DNA of 64,000 bases from Ensifer oleiphilus (GCF_013371465.1 NZ_JABWDU010000003.1:372001-436000); one strand, 5' to 3'; positions 45,750-56,330 are shown, counted from the stretch's first letter. Numbers and translations are program-made. The notes: generated from the sequence alone by a model not told the origin.

Positions 45750-48700
45750 TCAATGGTTTAGTCGCCCGAGCGTGTCGTCGAGCGCTTCGAGGAAATAGTC
45801 GCAATCGGCAGCGCTGAACGGTGCCGGTGGTTTCACCTTCAGCACGTTGTGATGCGGCCCCTCACTGCTGAGCAGGATCCGGTGCTTGCGCTTCATTTCG
45901 GCGATGATGAAGTCGAGCTCGCTTGCCGCCGGCTCCAGCGTCTCGCGGTCACGTACCAGCTCAATGCCGTTGAAGAGGCCGTAGCCGCGCACGTCGCCGA
46001 TGATGGCATGGCGCTTGGCCAGTGCCCGGGCGCCGTCCATCAGCCGGTCGCCGACGACCTGGCAATGATGCATCAGCCGCTCGTCGCGGATGACATCGAG
46101 CACAGCAAGGCCGATCTCGGCCGAAACCGGGTTGCCGCCGAAGGTGTTGAAGTACTCCATGCCATTGGCAAAGGACGCGGCAATCGCCTCTGTCGTGACG
46201 ACGGCCGCCATCGGGTGCCCGTTGCCGATCGGCTTGCCCATGGTGACGATATCCGGGATCACCCCTTGCGTCTGGTGCGCCCACATATGGCTGCCGACGC
46301 GACCGAAGCCGACCTGCACCTCGTCGGCGAGGCAAAGACCGCCGGCGGCGCGCACATGTGCATAGGCTTCGCGCAGATACCCTTCCGGCAACGTCAGCTG
46401 TCCGCCGGTCCCCAGAATGCCCTCGCTGAAGAACAGCGCCGGCCGGCGGCCGTTGGCGGCGAGCGCCAGAACCTGACTGCGCACGTCATCGGCATATTTG
46501 CGGCCGGCGTCCGCATCACCGTAGCGATAACGGCCGCGATAGAGATCCGGCATTTCGGCAACCTTGACATGGGCCGGACGCCCCTCGCCGCCCTTGCCGG
46601 CGAACTTGTAGGGGCTGACGTCGATCATGCTCGACAAATGGCCGTGATAGGCGTGATCGACCGTGATGACGTCGCGGTTGCCGGTGTAGGCACGCGCCAA
46701 CCTGAGCGCCAGATCGTTGGCCTCGCTGCCGGAATTGACGAAGAAGCAGACGTTGAGCGGATCGGGAAACAGAGCTGCCAGCCGCCTGGAATATTCGACC
46801 AGGGAATCGTGCAGATAACGGGAGTTGGTGTTGAGCTTGCCCATCTGCGTCTGCGCCGCCTTGACGATGCGCGGATTGCAATGGCCGACATGGCAGACAT
46901 TGTTGACCATATCGAGCCAACGCGTGCCATCCTCGTCGATCAGGTGGGCGCCTTCGCCGCCGACGATCTTCAGCGGTGCGGCACTATAGGCGATGCTGAG
47001 CGAACGGCCGATGCGGCGATGACGCTCACGCACGAGAAAGTCCTTGTCGCGCGCGACGATGACGGAGGCCGGCACGGAGAGCCCGAGCACCACGCTCGGA
47101 TCGGGGCTGACCTCACGCCAGACCTGCCACTGATCGCGCACGCCGACGCCGAACATGCGTCCCTCAAGCCCGAGATGGTCGGTCACCAGCTGGAAGTGCA
47201 GATGCGGCGCCCAGTTGCCGTTTTCTTCGGCCGCGCCAAAGACGGCAAAACGTTCACCCGTGGCGATGGGCTGACCGATCGTCAACGTCGCGAGTGTCTC
47301 GCGCGACAGATGACCGTAAAGCGTCCAGAAGATGTCGCCGGTATCGGTCGCATGTTCGAGTAGAACGGTCGGGCCGAAGCCGAAGGCGACCGCATCGTCG
47401 TGCAGGAAGGCGACCTTGCCGGCGAATGGCGCATGCACCGGCTCGCCTGCCGGCGCGAAGATATCGACGCCGAGATGGATCGAACGGCGCTCACCTGAGG
47501 TCGCCGTCTCATAGGCGTCGCCCCGATAAATCGCGCGATCCTCGCCATAGAGGCCGATGCCGAAATCGGCCTTCTGCGCACGGATATGGTCGGCGATCCG
47601 CGCCTCGGCAGCCTGGGCGTCAAGTGCCGTCCATTGGGCTGCCTCCGGGTTGGAGGCCGCAAAATCGAAGACGGCGACTTGCGGCTTCGTGACAGTCGGC
47701 TTGACGATCGCCGAGAAATCGTGGGCATTCAGCTCCAGCCAGCGCATGACACTCGCCGCATGCGCGATCGGTGCAAAACCGCAAGCGTCGCGGATGCGGG
47801 CGATAGCGACAGCGCGGTTTTCGCGCTCCAGGCGTTGAAGTTCGCGCCAGACGTCTTCCTGGCTGACAAGCAGGTAGGTGTTTTCAGGATTTTCGCGGAT
47901 CTGCTTGGCCGCCATGCACATGCTGACGGCGTAGCGGGTGCGCACGAGATCGAAGATCAGATCCGCTTCGGCCTCGCTGATCGGATTTGCTCGGTGATAG
48001 GCACCGGCGAGTGCGCCAATCGTGCCGACGGCATCCCTGGCGCCGATCAGCGCATAGGCTGCAGCGACCGCAATCTCGACCACACGCCAGGTCTCGACCA
48101 TATCGCCGAAATCGAGCAGGCCGCTGACGCGCCCCTCCACGTCCAAAAGCACATTGTAGTCGTTGGCGTCGTTGTGAATGACCTGGCGCGGGCAGGTTTC
48201 CAGGCTTGGAAGGACGGAAGCAGCGAACCGTTCAAGGATCGCGCGCACCGCAGCCTGCTTTTCGTCGCCATCGATCAGGTCCACATGCTGCAAATGCATG
48301 TCGGCACGGCCAATATCCCAGGCATAGATTCGCTTTGTGCCGGCATGGGCAAAACCTTCAAGGCTTCGGTCAAGCTGGCCGAGCAGCGACCCGAGCGTTT
48401 CGGCGCTGGCGGGAGTTCTGGATACGGATTTCGCCCAGATATCGCCAGGAAGCCAAGTGAGCAGCCGCGCCGTGCGCTCACCGCGCACGGTGACTTTCAC
48501 TGTCGATGCACCGGTGCGGCTGAGCACAGGCTGCGACACCGGCAGATCCGGCGCCGTGTTCGCCAGGTGGTCGAGCACCGCCACCTGCATTCCGAGGTCG
48601 TCGGCATCAGCAGGCGCGTGCAGTTTGAGGAGATACTGCTCGCCGTCTTGCGCGCGGACGCGGTAGTTGAGGTCGTGCTCACCCGGGAGCGGCAATACGT

Positions 48701-48806
48701 CCCCTTCGAGGCCATAGGCCTCGGTGAGCAATGTGCGGATGGCCGCCAGTTCCTGCTCTGCCTTCACGTCGTTCTGTGTCATGCCTGCTGCTTGTCCCGT
48801 CACCAT
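45750..48806 (-). CDS. Three-domain fusion: HYKK-like kinase, M23 peptidase domain, AGXT2L-type phospho-lyase
   Basis: 1,018 residues. Residues 1-350 are an APH-type kinase like hydroxylysine kinase (HYKK): catalytic HNDANDYN near 210-217 and GLLDFGDM near 232. Residues 430-560 are an M23 metallopeptidase (LytM) domain with both zinc motifs (HLGVD near 442, HLH near 533) and YGHLS. Residues 600-1018 are a class III PLP enzyme very similar to AGXT2L1/AGXT2L2 ([28 protein letters not shown] Lys in [11 protein letters not shown] near 857), the phospho-lyases of ethanolamine phosphate and 5-phosphohydroxylysine. So kinase and lyase together could turn an amino alcohol to an aldehyde plus ammonia and phosphate. 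Use of an M23 domain here is unexplained. The start at 48806 overlaps the previous stop; ATG 48782 is possible. Confidence 0.88.
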   Translation of the reverse strand: MVTGQAAGMTQNDVKAEQELAAIRTLLTEAYGLEGDVLPLPGEHDLNYRVRAQDGEQYLLKLHAPADADDLGMQVAVLDHLANTAPDLPVSQPVLSRTGASTVKVTVRGERTARLLTWLPGDIWAKSVSRTPASAETLGSLLGQLDRSLEGFAHAGTKRIYAWDIGRADMHLQHVDLIDGDEKQAAVRAILERFAASVLPSLETCPRQVIHNDANDYNVLLDVEGRVSGLLDFGDMVETWRVVEIAVAAAYALIGARDAVGTIGALAGAYHRANPISEAEADLIFDLVRTRYAVSMCMAAKQIRENPENTYLLVSQEDVWRELQRLERENRAVAIARIRDACGFAPIAHAASVMRWLELNAHDFSAIVKPTVTKPQVAVFDFAASNPEAAQWTALDAQAAEARIADHIRAQKADFGIGLYGEDRAIYRGDAYETATSGERRSIHLGVDIFAPAGEPVHAPFAGKVAFLHDDAVAFGFGPTVLLEHATDTGDIFWTLYGHLSRETLATLTIGQPIATGERFAVFGAAEENGNWAPHLHFQLVTDHLGLEGRMFGVGVRDQWQVWREVSPDPSVVLGLSVPASVIVARDKDFLVRERHRRIGRSLSIAYSAAPLKIVGGEGAHLIDEDGTRWLDMVNNVCHVGHCNPRIVKAAQTQMGKLNTNSRYLHDSLVEYSRRLAALFPDPLNVCFFVNSGSEANDLALRLARAYTGNRDVITVDHAYHGHLSSMIDVSPYKFAGKGGEGRPAHVKVAEMPDLYRGRYRYGDADAGRKYADDVRSQVLALAANGRRPALFFSEGILGTGGQLTLPEGYLREAYAHVRAAGGLCLADEVQVGFGRVGSHMWAHQTQGVIPDIVTMGKPIGNGHPMAAVVTTEAIAASFANGMEYFNTFGGNPVSAEIGLAVLDVIRDERLMHHCQVVGDRLMDGARALAKRHAIIGDVRGYGLFNGIELVRDRETLEPAASELDFIIAEMKRKHRILLSSEGPHHNVLKVKPPAPFSAADCDYFLEALDDTLGRLNH

Positions 48807-49507
48807 GAAATCCGCCGTCCGTCGTAGCCGCGGAAACTGCCGCTATCGGCCATGCCCGCTCCGTCGATCCTTGCCTTCAATCCGGCCGCACTCGTCGCCA
48901 CCGGTACCTGGGCCTCGTCGCCGCCCATGTCGGTCTTCACCCAGCCGGGGTGCAGCGACAGCACGGTGATGCCATCCTTGCGCAAATCCTGCGCCAGCTT
49001 CACCGTTGCCATATTCAGGGCCGCTTTCGAGCAGCGGTAGGCGTAGTCGCCGTCATCATCGTCGAGCGTGCCTTCGGCAAGCGAACCGGCGCGGCTGCTG
49101 ATGTTGGCGATGATCCGCTTCTCTCCGGCAACGAGATTTGCCTGCAGGGCCCGCGCCAGAAGCAAGGGCGCGAGCGCGTTGATGCGCATGACCTCGACGA
49201 AATCCTCGTCATCGAGCGTCGCCAGCCCACCTGTGTCGCCGCGGATGCCGGCATTGTTGATGAGCACGTCGATCGCTATACCTTCGAGCCCACGTCCAAG
49301 TGCCGTGATCGAGGCGCTGTCTGAGACATCGAGCGACTGCGTTTCGATGTTGCCGTCGAAAGACGCCTGTCCACGGACGCAGGCAATCACGCGCCAGCCG
49401 TCGCCCGCATAAAGCGCCGCCAGTTCGCGGCCAAGGCCGCGGGAGGCGCCGGTGATCAGTACCGTCCGGCGCTCCCGCGCTCCAACCCTATCGATGCTTG
49501 ATGTCAT
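48800..49507 (-). CDS. Short-chain dehydrogenase of the phospholyase operon
   Basis: 235 residues, SDR family (ITGASRGLGRELAALYAG with the cofactor-binding glycines, NNAG, catalytic Ser in NISSRAGS and YRCSK). It lacks a clear NAD or NADP marker residue. Its stop overlaps the fusion gene and its start overlaps the permease gene, so it is in the same operon, and its natural role would be to reduce or oxidise the aldehyde made by the phospho-lyase domain. Confidence 0.85.
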   Translation of the reverse strand: MTSSIDRVGARERRTVLITGASRGLGRELAALYAGDGWRVIACVRGQASFDGNIETQSLDVSDSASITALGRGLEGIAIDVLINNAGIRGDTGGLATLDDEDFVEVMRINALAPLLLARALQANLVAGEKRIIANISSRAGSLAEGTLDDDDGDYAYRCSKAALNMATVKLAQDLRKDGITVLSLHPGWVKTDMGGDEAQVPVATSAAGLKARIDGAGMADSGSFRGYDGRRISW

Positions 49508-51143
49508 ATTTTCTCTCGACCATGTTCACGAGGCTCGCCGCGGCCAGCGTCAGGAAGATGTAGAAGATCGCGGCAGAGTTATAGGGCGCGAACGGCAGGA
49601 AGCTTGCCGACTGGAACTCGCGCATCCGCTGGGTGATGTCGCGGATCGACAGGATCGACAGAAGCGAGGTGTCTTTCAGGATCGCGATCAGTTCGTTGCC
49701 GAGCGGCGGAATGATGATCCGGAATGCCTGCGGCAGGATGACGAGCCGCGCCGTCTGCCAGCGATTGAGGCCGATGCTGCGCGCCGCCTCGACCTGGCCG
49801 ACCGGAATGGCGTTGATGCCCGAGCGGAAAATTTCCGCGAGATAGGCCGAATAGGCAAGCGCCATGGCGACGATGCCACGAACCAGATTGGGCGGATCGA
49901 GCACACCTTGCGTGGCATCCTTCAGCGCGCCGCTGAGCGGCAAGCCGACATAGAGCACGATCACCAGCATCGGAATGCCGCGAATGGTATCGACGATGAA
50001 TTCCGAGCCGATCGCCAACGGATGGCGCTGGTGCAGATAGCCGCCGAAAGTCAAAAGCCCGAGGACGATTGCAAGCACAGCGACGGTGATGCCGGTCGCC
50101 CTATCGCGGTCGTTGAGCGCCTCGGGCTTCCACAGCACCGGCAGATCGGCAGGCGCAGAGGCGGCCGGCAGCAGGGCGGCACTGACGCCTTCATTCTTCG
50201 CGATCGAGGCGAGCGCCTCGGTCGGGCCGACAAAGGTGCGCACGGGCGTCTCCGTCTGCGGCGCGCCGTCATACTGGCCGAAGCGCACGGCGCTGATCAG
50301 GCCCGCCGGCGTATTGGTGACGATGCCGACCTTGCCTTGAAGCGTGCCGGCGAGCACGTAGGTGTCGCGCGGCTGCAACAGGAACCAACCGGCCACAAGC
50401 GCAAGTACCAGAGTGGCAACGGCAAAATACAGGCTGGTGCGCACCGTCGAGTGCAACTGCAGAAGCCCGACCCAGATGAGGCCCAGCACTGCGGCCAGAA
50501 TGTAGGCGGCAATCGCGGCGCGGATGGTGGTCGCCACGCCTGCGGCAAAGGCGATATGGGCGAAGAAGAAGACGAAGACCAGTCCGGCGCCGTTGACGGT
50601 GCCGAGGACCCAGCGGCCAGCACGCCGCAGCGGAGTATCGACAGGCTCGCCACCACGCGCCCCGGCAAAAAACAGCCCGAGCCCGAGAAGGCTCAGCAGC
50701 AGATAGGCGGGAAACAGCCAGGCCTCGACGCCTCGCACCCACAGATCGGCCGCCTCCGTCAGTTGCCGCGGCGTCACGCCCTTGACGATCAACTCCGATT
50801 TGAAGGCATCGACGCCGTTTGCAACCACCGAGGCGATGAAAGGATGAATGTTCTGGCCAAGCAACAGGACGACCGCCGCAGCGACGTTAAGGAAGGCGCA
50901 GGCGACCGCCCATTTCGGCCGGCTCGCCTTCTGTCGCGAAAACAGCAGCACGCAGAGCCCCGACGAAAAGGCGATCGCCAGCGCAAGAAACCCGGGCACG
51001 AAGGCCGACGAGCCGTTCTCGACGCCAAGAATGGCGCGAAGCGACCGCTGGTAGTCTCCGGAGGACACGAAGAGATAGATGATGAAGGGCAGCGCGGTCA
51101 GGATGATGAGATTGCTCGGACGCACGCTTCTCAGGAACGACAT
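49488..51143 (-). CDS. Polar amino-acid ABC transporter permease with an extended N-terminus
   Basis: 551 residues, more than twice the size of a HisM/GlnP permease. The last 220 residues are the classical permease with the EAA loop (EIFRSGINAIPVGQVEAARSIGLNRWQTARLVILPQAFRIIIPPLGNELIAI). The first 330 carry about six further hydrophobic helices. Between them lies a soluble segment (about 255-320: GTLQGKVGIVTNTPAGLISAVRF, VGPTEALASIAKNEGVSAALLPA) resembling part of a substrate-binding protein. No ATPase gene is in the operon. Its start lies 78 bp after the binding-protein gene. Confidence 0.85.
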   Translation of the reverse strand: MSFLRSVRPSNLIILTALPFIIYLFVSSGDYQRSLRAILGVENGSSAFVPGFLALAIAFSSGLCVLLFSRQKASRPKWAVACAFLNVAAAVVLLLGQNIHPFIASVVANGVDAFKSELIVKGVTPRQLTEAADLWVRGVEAWLFPAYLLLSLLGLGLFFAGARGGEPVDTPLRRAGRWVLGTVNGAGLVFVFFFAHIAFAAGVATTIRAAIAAYILAAVLGLIWVGLLQLHSTVRTSLYFAVATLVLALVAGWFLLQPRDTYVLAGTLQGKVGIVTNTPAGLISAVRFGQYDGAPQTETPVRTFVGPTEALASIAKNEGVSAALLPAASAPADLPVLWKPEALNDRDRATGITVAVLAIVLGLLTFGGYLHQRHPLAIGSEFIVDTIRGIPMLVIVLYVGLPLSGALKDATQGVLDPPNLVRGIVAMALAYSAYLAEIFRSGINAIPVGQVEAARSIGLNRWQTARLVILPQAFRIIIPPLGNELIAILKDTSLLSILSIRDITQRMREFQSASFLPFAPYNSAAIFYIFLTLAAASLVNMVERKYDIKHR

Positions 51144-51221
51144 TCATTCCTCCGGGGTATCGAATGGAACAGGCTGTGATCCCGGAGCGCACGTCGACGC
51201 TCCGGGGACATTGCGGAAGGG

Positions 51222-51968
51222 TTACTTCAGGCCCCAGTACTTGTTGATCAACTGATCGAGCGTGCCGTCGTCCTTGATCATCTTCAGGCCTTCGTTGAAG
51301 GCCGCGACGTTTTCGTCGCCCTTGCGGAAGACCAGGCCGAGCGGGTCGGATTCAAGATCCTTGATCGCTACCACCAGTTCCCCGGCAAATTCGCGCTCGT
51401 AAGCCGCCGCATTGGCGCCGTTGATGACGACACCGTCGACATCCTTGTTCTTGAGCGCGATGATCGCAGCGCTGAATGTGTCATAGGCGGCGACGTTCTC
51501 CTTGCCGACGACGCTTTCGGCGACCTGCGCGTCGGTGGTGTTCGCCTGGGCCGACAGCTTTCTGCCGGCGTCCTTGAAGCGTTCTAGCGTGATGTCCTGG
51601 TCTTCAACGCGCATCAGCACGGCCTGGCTGTTGACGATGTAAGGATCCGAGAAATCCATCGCCTTCTTGCGTTCCTCGGTGATCGAGACGCCCGATGCGA
51701 CGAGATCGAAATTGCCCTGATCGAGAGCAGCAAAGATGCCGTCCCAGCCGGTGGTGATGAACTCGGCCTGGCAGTTGATCTTGGCGCAGACCGCATTGAC
51801 CACATCGACGTCGAAACCAACGATCTGGCCGGTTGCCGGATCGACGCTTTCCATCGGCGGTGAGGTGGTGTCGGACCCCACCTTGAGCAATTTTCCGCCG
51901 AGATCGGCGGCATGGGACACGCTTGCGGAAAGGGCTGCAAAGGTCAGTGCAATGATCAGTTTTTTCAT
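51222..51968 (-). CDS. Amino-acid ABC transporter solute-binding protein (family 3)
   Basis: 248 residues with a signal peptide (MKKLIIALTFAALSASVSHAA). The mature sequence follows the family 3 pattern: TTSPPMESVDPATGQIVGFDVDVVNAVCAKINCQAEFITTGWDGIFAALDQGNFDLVASGVSITEERKKAMDFSDPY. Lys/Arg/His/Gln-type ligands are typical, and the ligand-binding Asp and Arg positions are present. A polar amino acid or an amino alcohol fits the kinase-lyase downstream. Confidence 0.92.
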   Translation of the reverse strand: MKKLIIALTFAALSASVSHAADLGGKLLKVGSDTTSPPMESVDPATGQIVGFDVDVVNAVCAKINCQAEFITTGWDGIFAALDQGNFDLVASGVSITEERKKAMDFSDPYIVNSQAVLMRVEDQDITLERFKDAGRKLSAQANTTDAQVAESVVGKENVAAYDTFSAAIIALKNKDVDGVVINGANAAAYEREFAGELVVAIKDLESDPLGLVFRKGDENVAAFNEGLKMIKDDGTLDQLINKYWGLK

Positions 51969-51994
51969 GGTTCTCCTCCTTGGATGGTAAAAAA

Positions 51995-53062
51995 TTAGGC
52001 TAGCCTGCCGCCGAGATTGTCTGGCTGTCGTTCGATCAGGGTTGGCCTAAAGACCTGCCTGAGCGCCTTCGGGTCCTCGCCCTCCATGCGCTTCAACAGG
52101 AATTGTCCGAGGGTCCGTCCAAGGACCTCGATCGGTTGATAGAAGGTGGTGATCGGCGGGGTGAAATAGGCGCTGACGTTGATGTCGTCATAGGCGATCA
52201 CATCGACGTCGACACCCACCTGCCTTCCGAGGCTGCCGAGCCCCGAAAGCACGCCGAGCGTCGTCGATTCGTTGATGCAGACAAAGGCGGTCGGCGGCTC
52301 GGCGACCTGCAGCAGGTCGATCACACTCTGCCGGCCGAAATGGGTGGAGAGATCACCTTCGACGATCAAATCGGCAGAGGCGGCAATCCCCGCCTCGCGG
52401 AAGGCGCGAGCGAAGCCGTCCAGCCTGTCCATCGCATAAGAGAACCGGCGCTCCGGATTGACGAGCGCGATCCGACGATGACCGCCGGCGAGCAGTCGGG
52501 CAGTCGCAGCATGGGCCGCCCATTCGTTGTCGATATCGACATGGGCGTAGTCCAGATCCTTGCGGCAACGTCCCATCGAGACAAACGGGAAATGGTGATC
52601 GACCAGCAGATCGATGCGCGGGTCGTCGGCAAGAATTCCCGAAAAAATCAAGCCATCGGCAAGCCCCTGATCGACGATGCGGCGAGCCGCTTCAGCGCCG
52701 TCGGCAGCATCGCGGATGACGTGCACAGACATCCGGTAGTCGGTGCCATCAAGCGCCTGGCTGACGCCACTTAAGATCTGCGTATATTCGACACCGTCCC
52801 ACTCATAGTCGCGCGCGGCCGTCACTGGCATCAGCACGGCGGCCTGAAAGCTCTTTCCGGTGCGAAGCGCCATGCCGCGCGCGTTCGCCTGATAACCGAC
52901 TTCGCGCGCCGCCTTGAAGATGAGATCGCGGGTCACGGGCGCAACGACAGGCGATTCCCTGAGCGCTTTCGAGATGGTCGCGATGGAATAGCCGGTGATC
53001 TCGGCCAGCGTCTTGATCGTTGGCGCCGGTGCCCGCCGGGTTTTATGCATATGCGCTGCCAT
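51995..53062 (-). CDS. LacI-family regulator of the phospholyase operon
   Basis: 355 residues. HTH TIKTLAEITGYSIATISKALRESPVVAPVTRD, hinge helix, then the sugar-binding-type core (GMALRTGKSFQAAVLMPVT, FSGILADDPRIDLLVD, YDDINVSAYFTPPITTFYQPI). It is a full-length paralogue of the regulator at 38609-39643. The ATG at 53062 follows GGGAGGG; ATG 53050 is an alternative. It is the first gene of the operon and stands behind two operators, so it controls its own operon. Confidence 0.9.
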   Translation of the reverse strand: MAAHMHKTRRAPAPTIKTLAEITGYSIATISKALRESPVVAPVTRDLIFKAAREVGYQANARGMALRTGKSFQAAVLMPVTAARDYEWDGVEYTQILSGVSQALDGTDYRMSVHVIRDAADGAEAARRIVDQGLADGLIFSGILADDPRIDLLVDHHFPFVSMGRCRKDLDYAHVDIDNEWAAHAATARLLAGGHRRIALVNPERRFSYAMDRLDGFARAFREAGIAASADLIVEGDLSTHFGRQSVIDLLQVAEPPTAFVCINESTTLGVLSGLGSLGRQVGVDVDVIAYDDINVSAYFTPPITTFYQPIEVLGRTLGQFLLKRMEGEDPKALRQVFRPTLIERQPDNLGGRLA

Positions 53063-53111
53063 GCACCCTCCCAGGCCCTTGGCTCACTCTTCACATATGC
53101 GTAACAGCCAA

Positions 53112-53146
53112 TAAAAACGTTTTCAAGGAAAATAAAAACGTTTTTA
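53112..53146. promoter_or_regulatory. Tandem LacI-type operators before the second operon
   Basis: AAAACGTTTT at 53114-53123 and TAAAAACGTTTTTA at 53133-53146 share the core AAACGTTT with the sugar operon. Their centres (53118.5 and 53139.5) are again 21 bp apart. They stand 50-85 bp before the LacI gene. Confidence 0.8.
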
Positions 53147-53336
53147 TTTTGACATGGGGAGAACTTCGAGTGGCGAAAATTCTCGATCACAGGGACCGAC
53201 TATAGACCTGCGCGCCAGCCCGAGCGGGGCTCTGATTGCGGCGAACAGTGGAAGGTGGCCGCTCCGAGACAGATGCCGCCCCCCCCGCGACCGTGGTTCA
53301 ATCGCTACGCGGCATAAGAAAAATTCGGTGCGCACG

Positions 53337-53368
53337 AAAAAGGCCGCGCAGCATTCGCTCCGCGGCCT
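53337..53368 (-). terminator. Rho-independent terminator of ftsK
   Basis: AGGCCGCG (53341-53348) and CGCGGCCT (53361-53368) form an 8-bp stem; on the minus strand it is followed by TTTTTCG. It lies 37 bp after the ftsK stop. The space from here to the LacI operators (53147-53336) shows no gene. Confidence 0.8.
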
Positions 53369-53405
53369 CTTATCGAACAATACCCTGCGCCCTACGCGCG
53401 AGTTG

Positions 53406-56330
53406 TCAGTCCATGTCGTCGCCATCAGGCGCGACCGCATGGTCGCGATTGCCATGGATGATCTCGCGCTTGCCGACATGGTTGGCAGCGCCGACAAGGC
53501 CTTCCTTCTCCATGCGTTCGACGAGAGAAGCGGCGCGGTTGTAGCCGATGCCCAGGCGACGCTGGATATAGGAGGTCGAGCATTTCTTGTCGCGTAGCAC
53601 CACCTTGACGGCCTGGTCGTAGAGTTCGTTGCCGTCCTCCGAAGCCATGGCGGTCTTGTCGAACACGGCGCCCTGCTCTTCCGCAGGCTCCTCTTCCTCT
53701 TCGTCCGCCGTGACGGTTTCGAGGTATTCGGGCCTGCCTTGCGTCTTCAGGTGGGCAACGACATGTTCCACTTCCTGGTCCGAAACGAACGGTCCGTGGA
53801 CACGGGCGATGCGCCCGCCACCCTGCATGTGCAGCATGTCGCCCTGGCCGAGCAGCTGCTCGGCACCCTGTTCGCCGAGGATGGTGCGGCTGTCGATCTT
53901 CGAGGTCACCTGGAAGGAGATGCGGGTCGGGAAGTTGGCCTTGATCGTTCCGGTGATGACATCGACCGAAGGCCGCTGCGTCGCCATGATCAGGTGGATA
54001 CCGGCAGCACGCGCCATCTGCGCCAGCCGCTGGATCGCCCCTTCGATCTCCTTGCCGGCGACCATCATCAGGTCGGCCATCTCGTCGACGATGACGACGA
54101 TGTAAGGCATCGGCGCCAGATCCATTTCCTGCTGCTCGAACAGCGCCTCGCCGGTGCCCTTCTCGAAGCCGGCCTGAACCGTGCACATCACCGGCTCGCC
54201 CTTTTCACGGGCGGCGGCAGCGCGTTGGTTGTAGCCGTCGATATTGCGAACGCCGAGGCGCGACATCTTGCGATAGCGATCCTCCATCTCGCGCACCGCC
54301 CATTTCAGCGCCATGACGGCCTTCTTCGGATCGGTAACGACGGGCGTCAGCAAGTGCGGGATGCCGTCATAGACGGAGAGCTCAAGCATCTTCGGGTCGA
54401 CCATGATCAGACGGCACTCTTCCGGCTTCAGCCGATAGAGCAGCGACAGGATCATGGTGTTGATCGCCACCGACTTGCCCGAGCCGGTGGTGCCGGCCAC
54501 AAGCAGATGCGGCATCTTGGCGAGTTCGGCGATGACGGGCTCGCCGCCGATCGTCTTGCCCAGGCACAGCGCCAGCTTGCAGTTCGTCTTGCGGAAATCA
54601 ACGGATTCGATCAGCTCGCGGAAATAGACGGTTTCGCGCGTCGCATTCGGCAGTTCGATGCCGATGACGTTGCGGCCGGGCACGACGGCGACGCGGGCCG
54701 ACAGTGCCGACATCGAACGGGCGATGTCGTCGGCCAGATTGATCACGCGCGAGGATTTGACGCCGGGCGCCGGCTCGAATTCATAGAGCGTGACGACCGG
54801 ACCGGGGCGGACGTGGATGATCTCGCCGCGCACACCGAAATCTTCGAGAACGCTTTCGAGGAGCCCGGCATTCTGCTCGAGCTGTTCCTGCGACATGAAG
54901 AAGCCGCGCCCTTCCGGCGGCTCCTGCAACAAGTCTTCGGACGGGAACTCATAACCATCGGTCGGCACGAAACGCTCGGTCGCGCCGATCGGCGGTAACA
55001 GCGACGGTGCGCGCGAGACCTGGGCGGGCATGGTGATCGCTGCCTTGGAAACCGTCGCAGCCGGACGAGCAGGCTCTTCCTCAGCCATCAACGCGCTGAT
55101 CTCAGCCGGCTCGATAACGGCAGGAGGAACCGATGCGATTTCCGACGGCACGACAATGGGTGCAGGCGCGTCGCGGACAGGTTCGACCGACACCGGTTCT
55201 ACCGGTGCCGTTTCCGCGGCGGCAGGCATCGCTGGTGCGGCGGCTGCCGGGCGGCATTCGACGACGCGGAACAACGACGTGATCGCCGTTGGCGGCATAC
55301 GCCTGATTTCGACCGTTTTGACGGGGGCCGGAGTTGATGCCGGCGTCGGCATCGTCACGGACGAAGCTGGCGTAAAGGAAACCGGCGCCGCGGTTTCAAC
55401 GAATGGCTTCGGCTGCACGGCTACGGCCGCGGCCGGTTCGTCATCCCCACCGGACGGACCGAATTCGAAGAACGCGAAATCCGACAGGAACGACTGACGC
55501 GTGTCAGTCGGGAACTCTGGCGCGAGGGCCGTTGGCTCAGCGATCGGCAGCGGCTCGGCCGTTACAGCCGGCGGCGTGATGGCTGCAGGCGCTTCGTTGG
55601 TAGCCAGGACCGGCTGGCTCTCAGCGATCGCAGTACCACCGACGGAAACCGCGTTGGCGGCCTCTGCCTTGGGCGCCGACGACCAATGCGGCAGCTGGCT
55701 CGTCAACACGCGCAGCAGCTCGGACGGGCTGTAGGATGGCAAGGCAGGTTCGGCGGCCGGTACCGGCGCGGCGAAGACCACCGGCGTTTCAGCGGACGCG
55801 GCAACCTCGATAACCTCAGGAGCCACGTTGTTGGCCACCGGAGCAACCTCGACTGTCGCGACCTCTGCGACGACCGTTTCGACAGGCGCACTGGTTTCTT
55901 CAGGCGCCACTTCGCTCTCGCTGTCCGATGGCGCGCGGCGCTTGGTAAATTCGCGCTCCGGCGTGCGGGTAAAGCGCACATTCGGCGCCAGGAAGAAGTG
56001 GCTCTCCCACGTCGAATCGCCGTAGTGGCCGGCGATCTCCGACAGGGTCGGCAACGGCTCGTCGGTCGACGTCGTCACCTGGGCCGGCGCGTAGGCCGTG
56101 CCCTGGCCATAAAGGCGGGCAGCGCGGCCGACATGTGCCGTCGCGTCCGATTGCAGGTTGGCGGGTCTGCGAGGCGCGGCAGGCGCCTCGTACAGCTGGT
56201 AGGGATCGACGGGTTCCACGTCATGGGTGGGCATATCGCTCAACGCACCGTCCTGCGGATCGTCATAGTAATCCGCCTGGTTTGCATCATGCAAAGCTGC
56301 CTGAGAGAAATTTGTCCTGGGAATACGCAT
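53406..56330 (-). CDS. ftsK: DNA translocase FtsK, form without membrane anchor
   Basis: 974 residues. The C-terminal 480 residues are the FtsK motor: Walker [16 protein letters not shown], Walker [10 protein letters not shown], and [24 protein letters not shown]. The last 70 residues are the gamma winged helix that reads KOPS sequences ([43 protein letters not shown]). The first 480 residues are proline- and alanine-rich and lack the four transmembrane helices of classical FtsK. I use ATG 56330, with AGGA five bases upstream; ATG 56354 and 56396 are in frame. It lies near the repAB partition genes. Confidence 0.9.
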   Translation of the reverse strand: MRIPRTNFSQAALHDANQADYYDDPQDGALSDMPTHDVEPVDPYQLYEAPAAPRRPANLQSDATAHVGRAARLYGQGTAYAPAQVTTSTDEPLPTLSEIAGHYGDSTWESHFFLAPNVRFTRTPEREFTKRRAPSDSESEVAPEETSAPVETVVAEVATVEVAPVANNVAPEVIEVAASAETPVVFAAPVPAAEPALPSYSPSELLRVLTSQLPHWSSAPKAEAANAVSVGGTAIAESQPVLATNEAPAAITPPAVTAEPLPIAEPTALAPEFPTDTRQSFLSDFAFFEFGPSGGDDEPAAAVAVQPKPFVETAAPVSFTPASSVTMPTPASTPAPVKTVEIRRMPPTAITSLFRVVECRPAAAAPAMPAAAETAPVEPVSVEPVRDAPAPIVVPSEIASVPPAVIEPAEISALMAEEEPARPAATVSKAAITMPAQVSRAPSLLPPIGATERFVPTDGYEFPSEDLLQEPPEGRGFFMSQEQLEQNAGLLESVLEDFGVRGEIIHVRPGPVVTLYEFEPAPGVKSSRVINLADDIARSMSALSARVAVVPGRNVIGIELPNATRETVYFRELIESVDFRKTNCKLALCLGKTIGGEPVIAELAKMPHLLVAGTTGSGKSVAINTMILSLLYRLKPEECRLIMVDPKMLELSVYDGIPHLLTPVVTDPKKAVMALKWAVREMEDRYRKMSRLGVRNIDGYNQRAAAAREKGEPVMCTVQAGFEKGTGEALFEQQEMDLAPMPYIVVIVDEMADLMMVAGKEIEGAIQRLAQMARAAGIHLIMATQRPSVDVITGTIKANFPTRISFQVTSKIDSRTILGEQGAEQLLGQGDMLHMQGGGRIARVHGPFVSDQEVEHVVAHLKTQGRPEYLETVTADEEEEEPAEEQGAVFDKTAMASEDGNELYDQAVKVVLRDKKCSTSYIQRRLGIGYNRAASLVERMEKEGLVGAANHVGKREIIHGNRDHAVAPDGDDMD

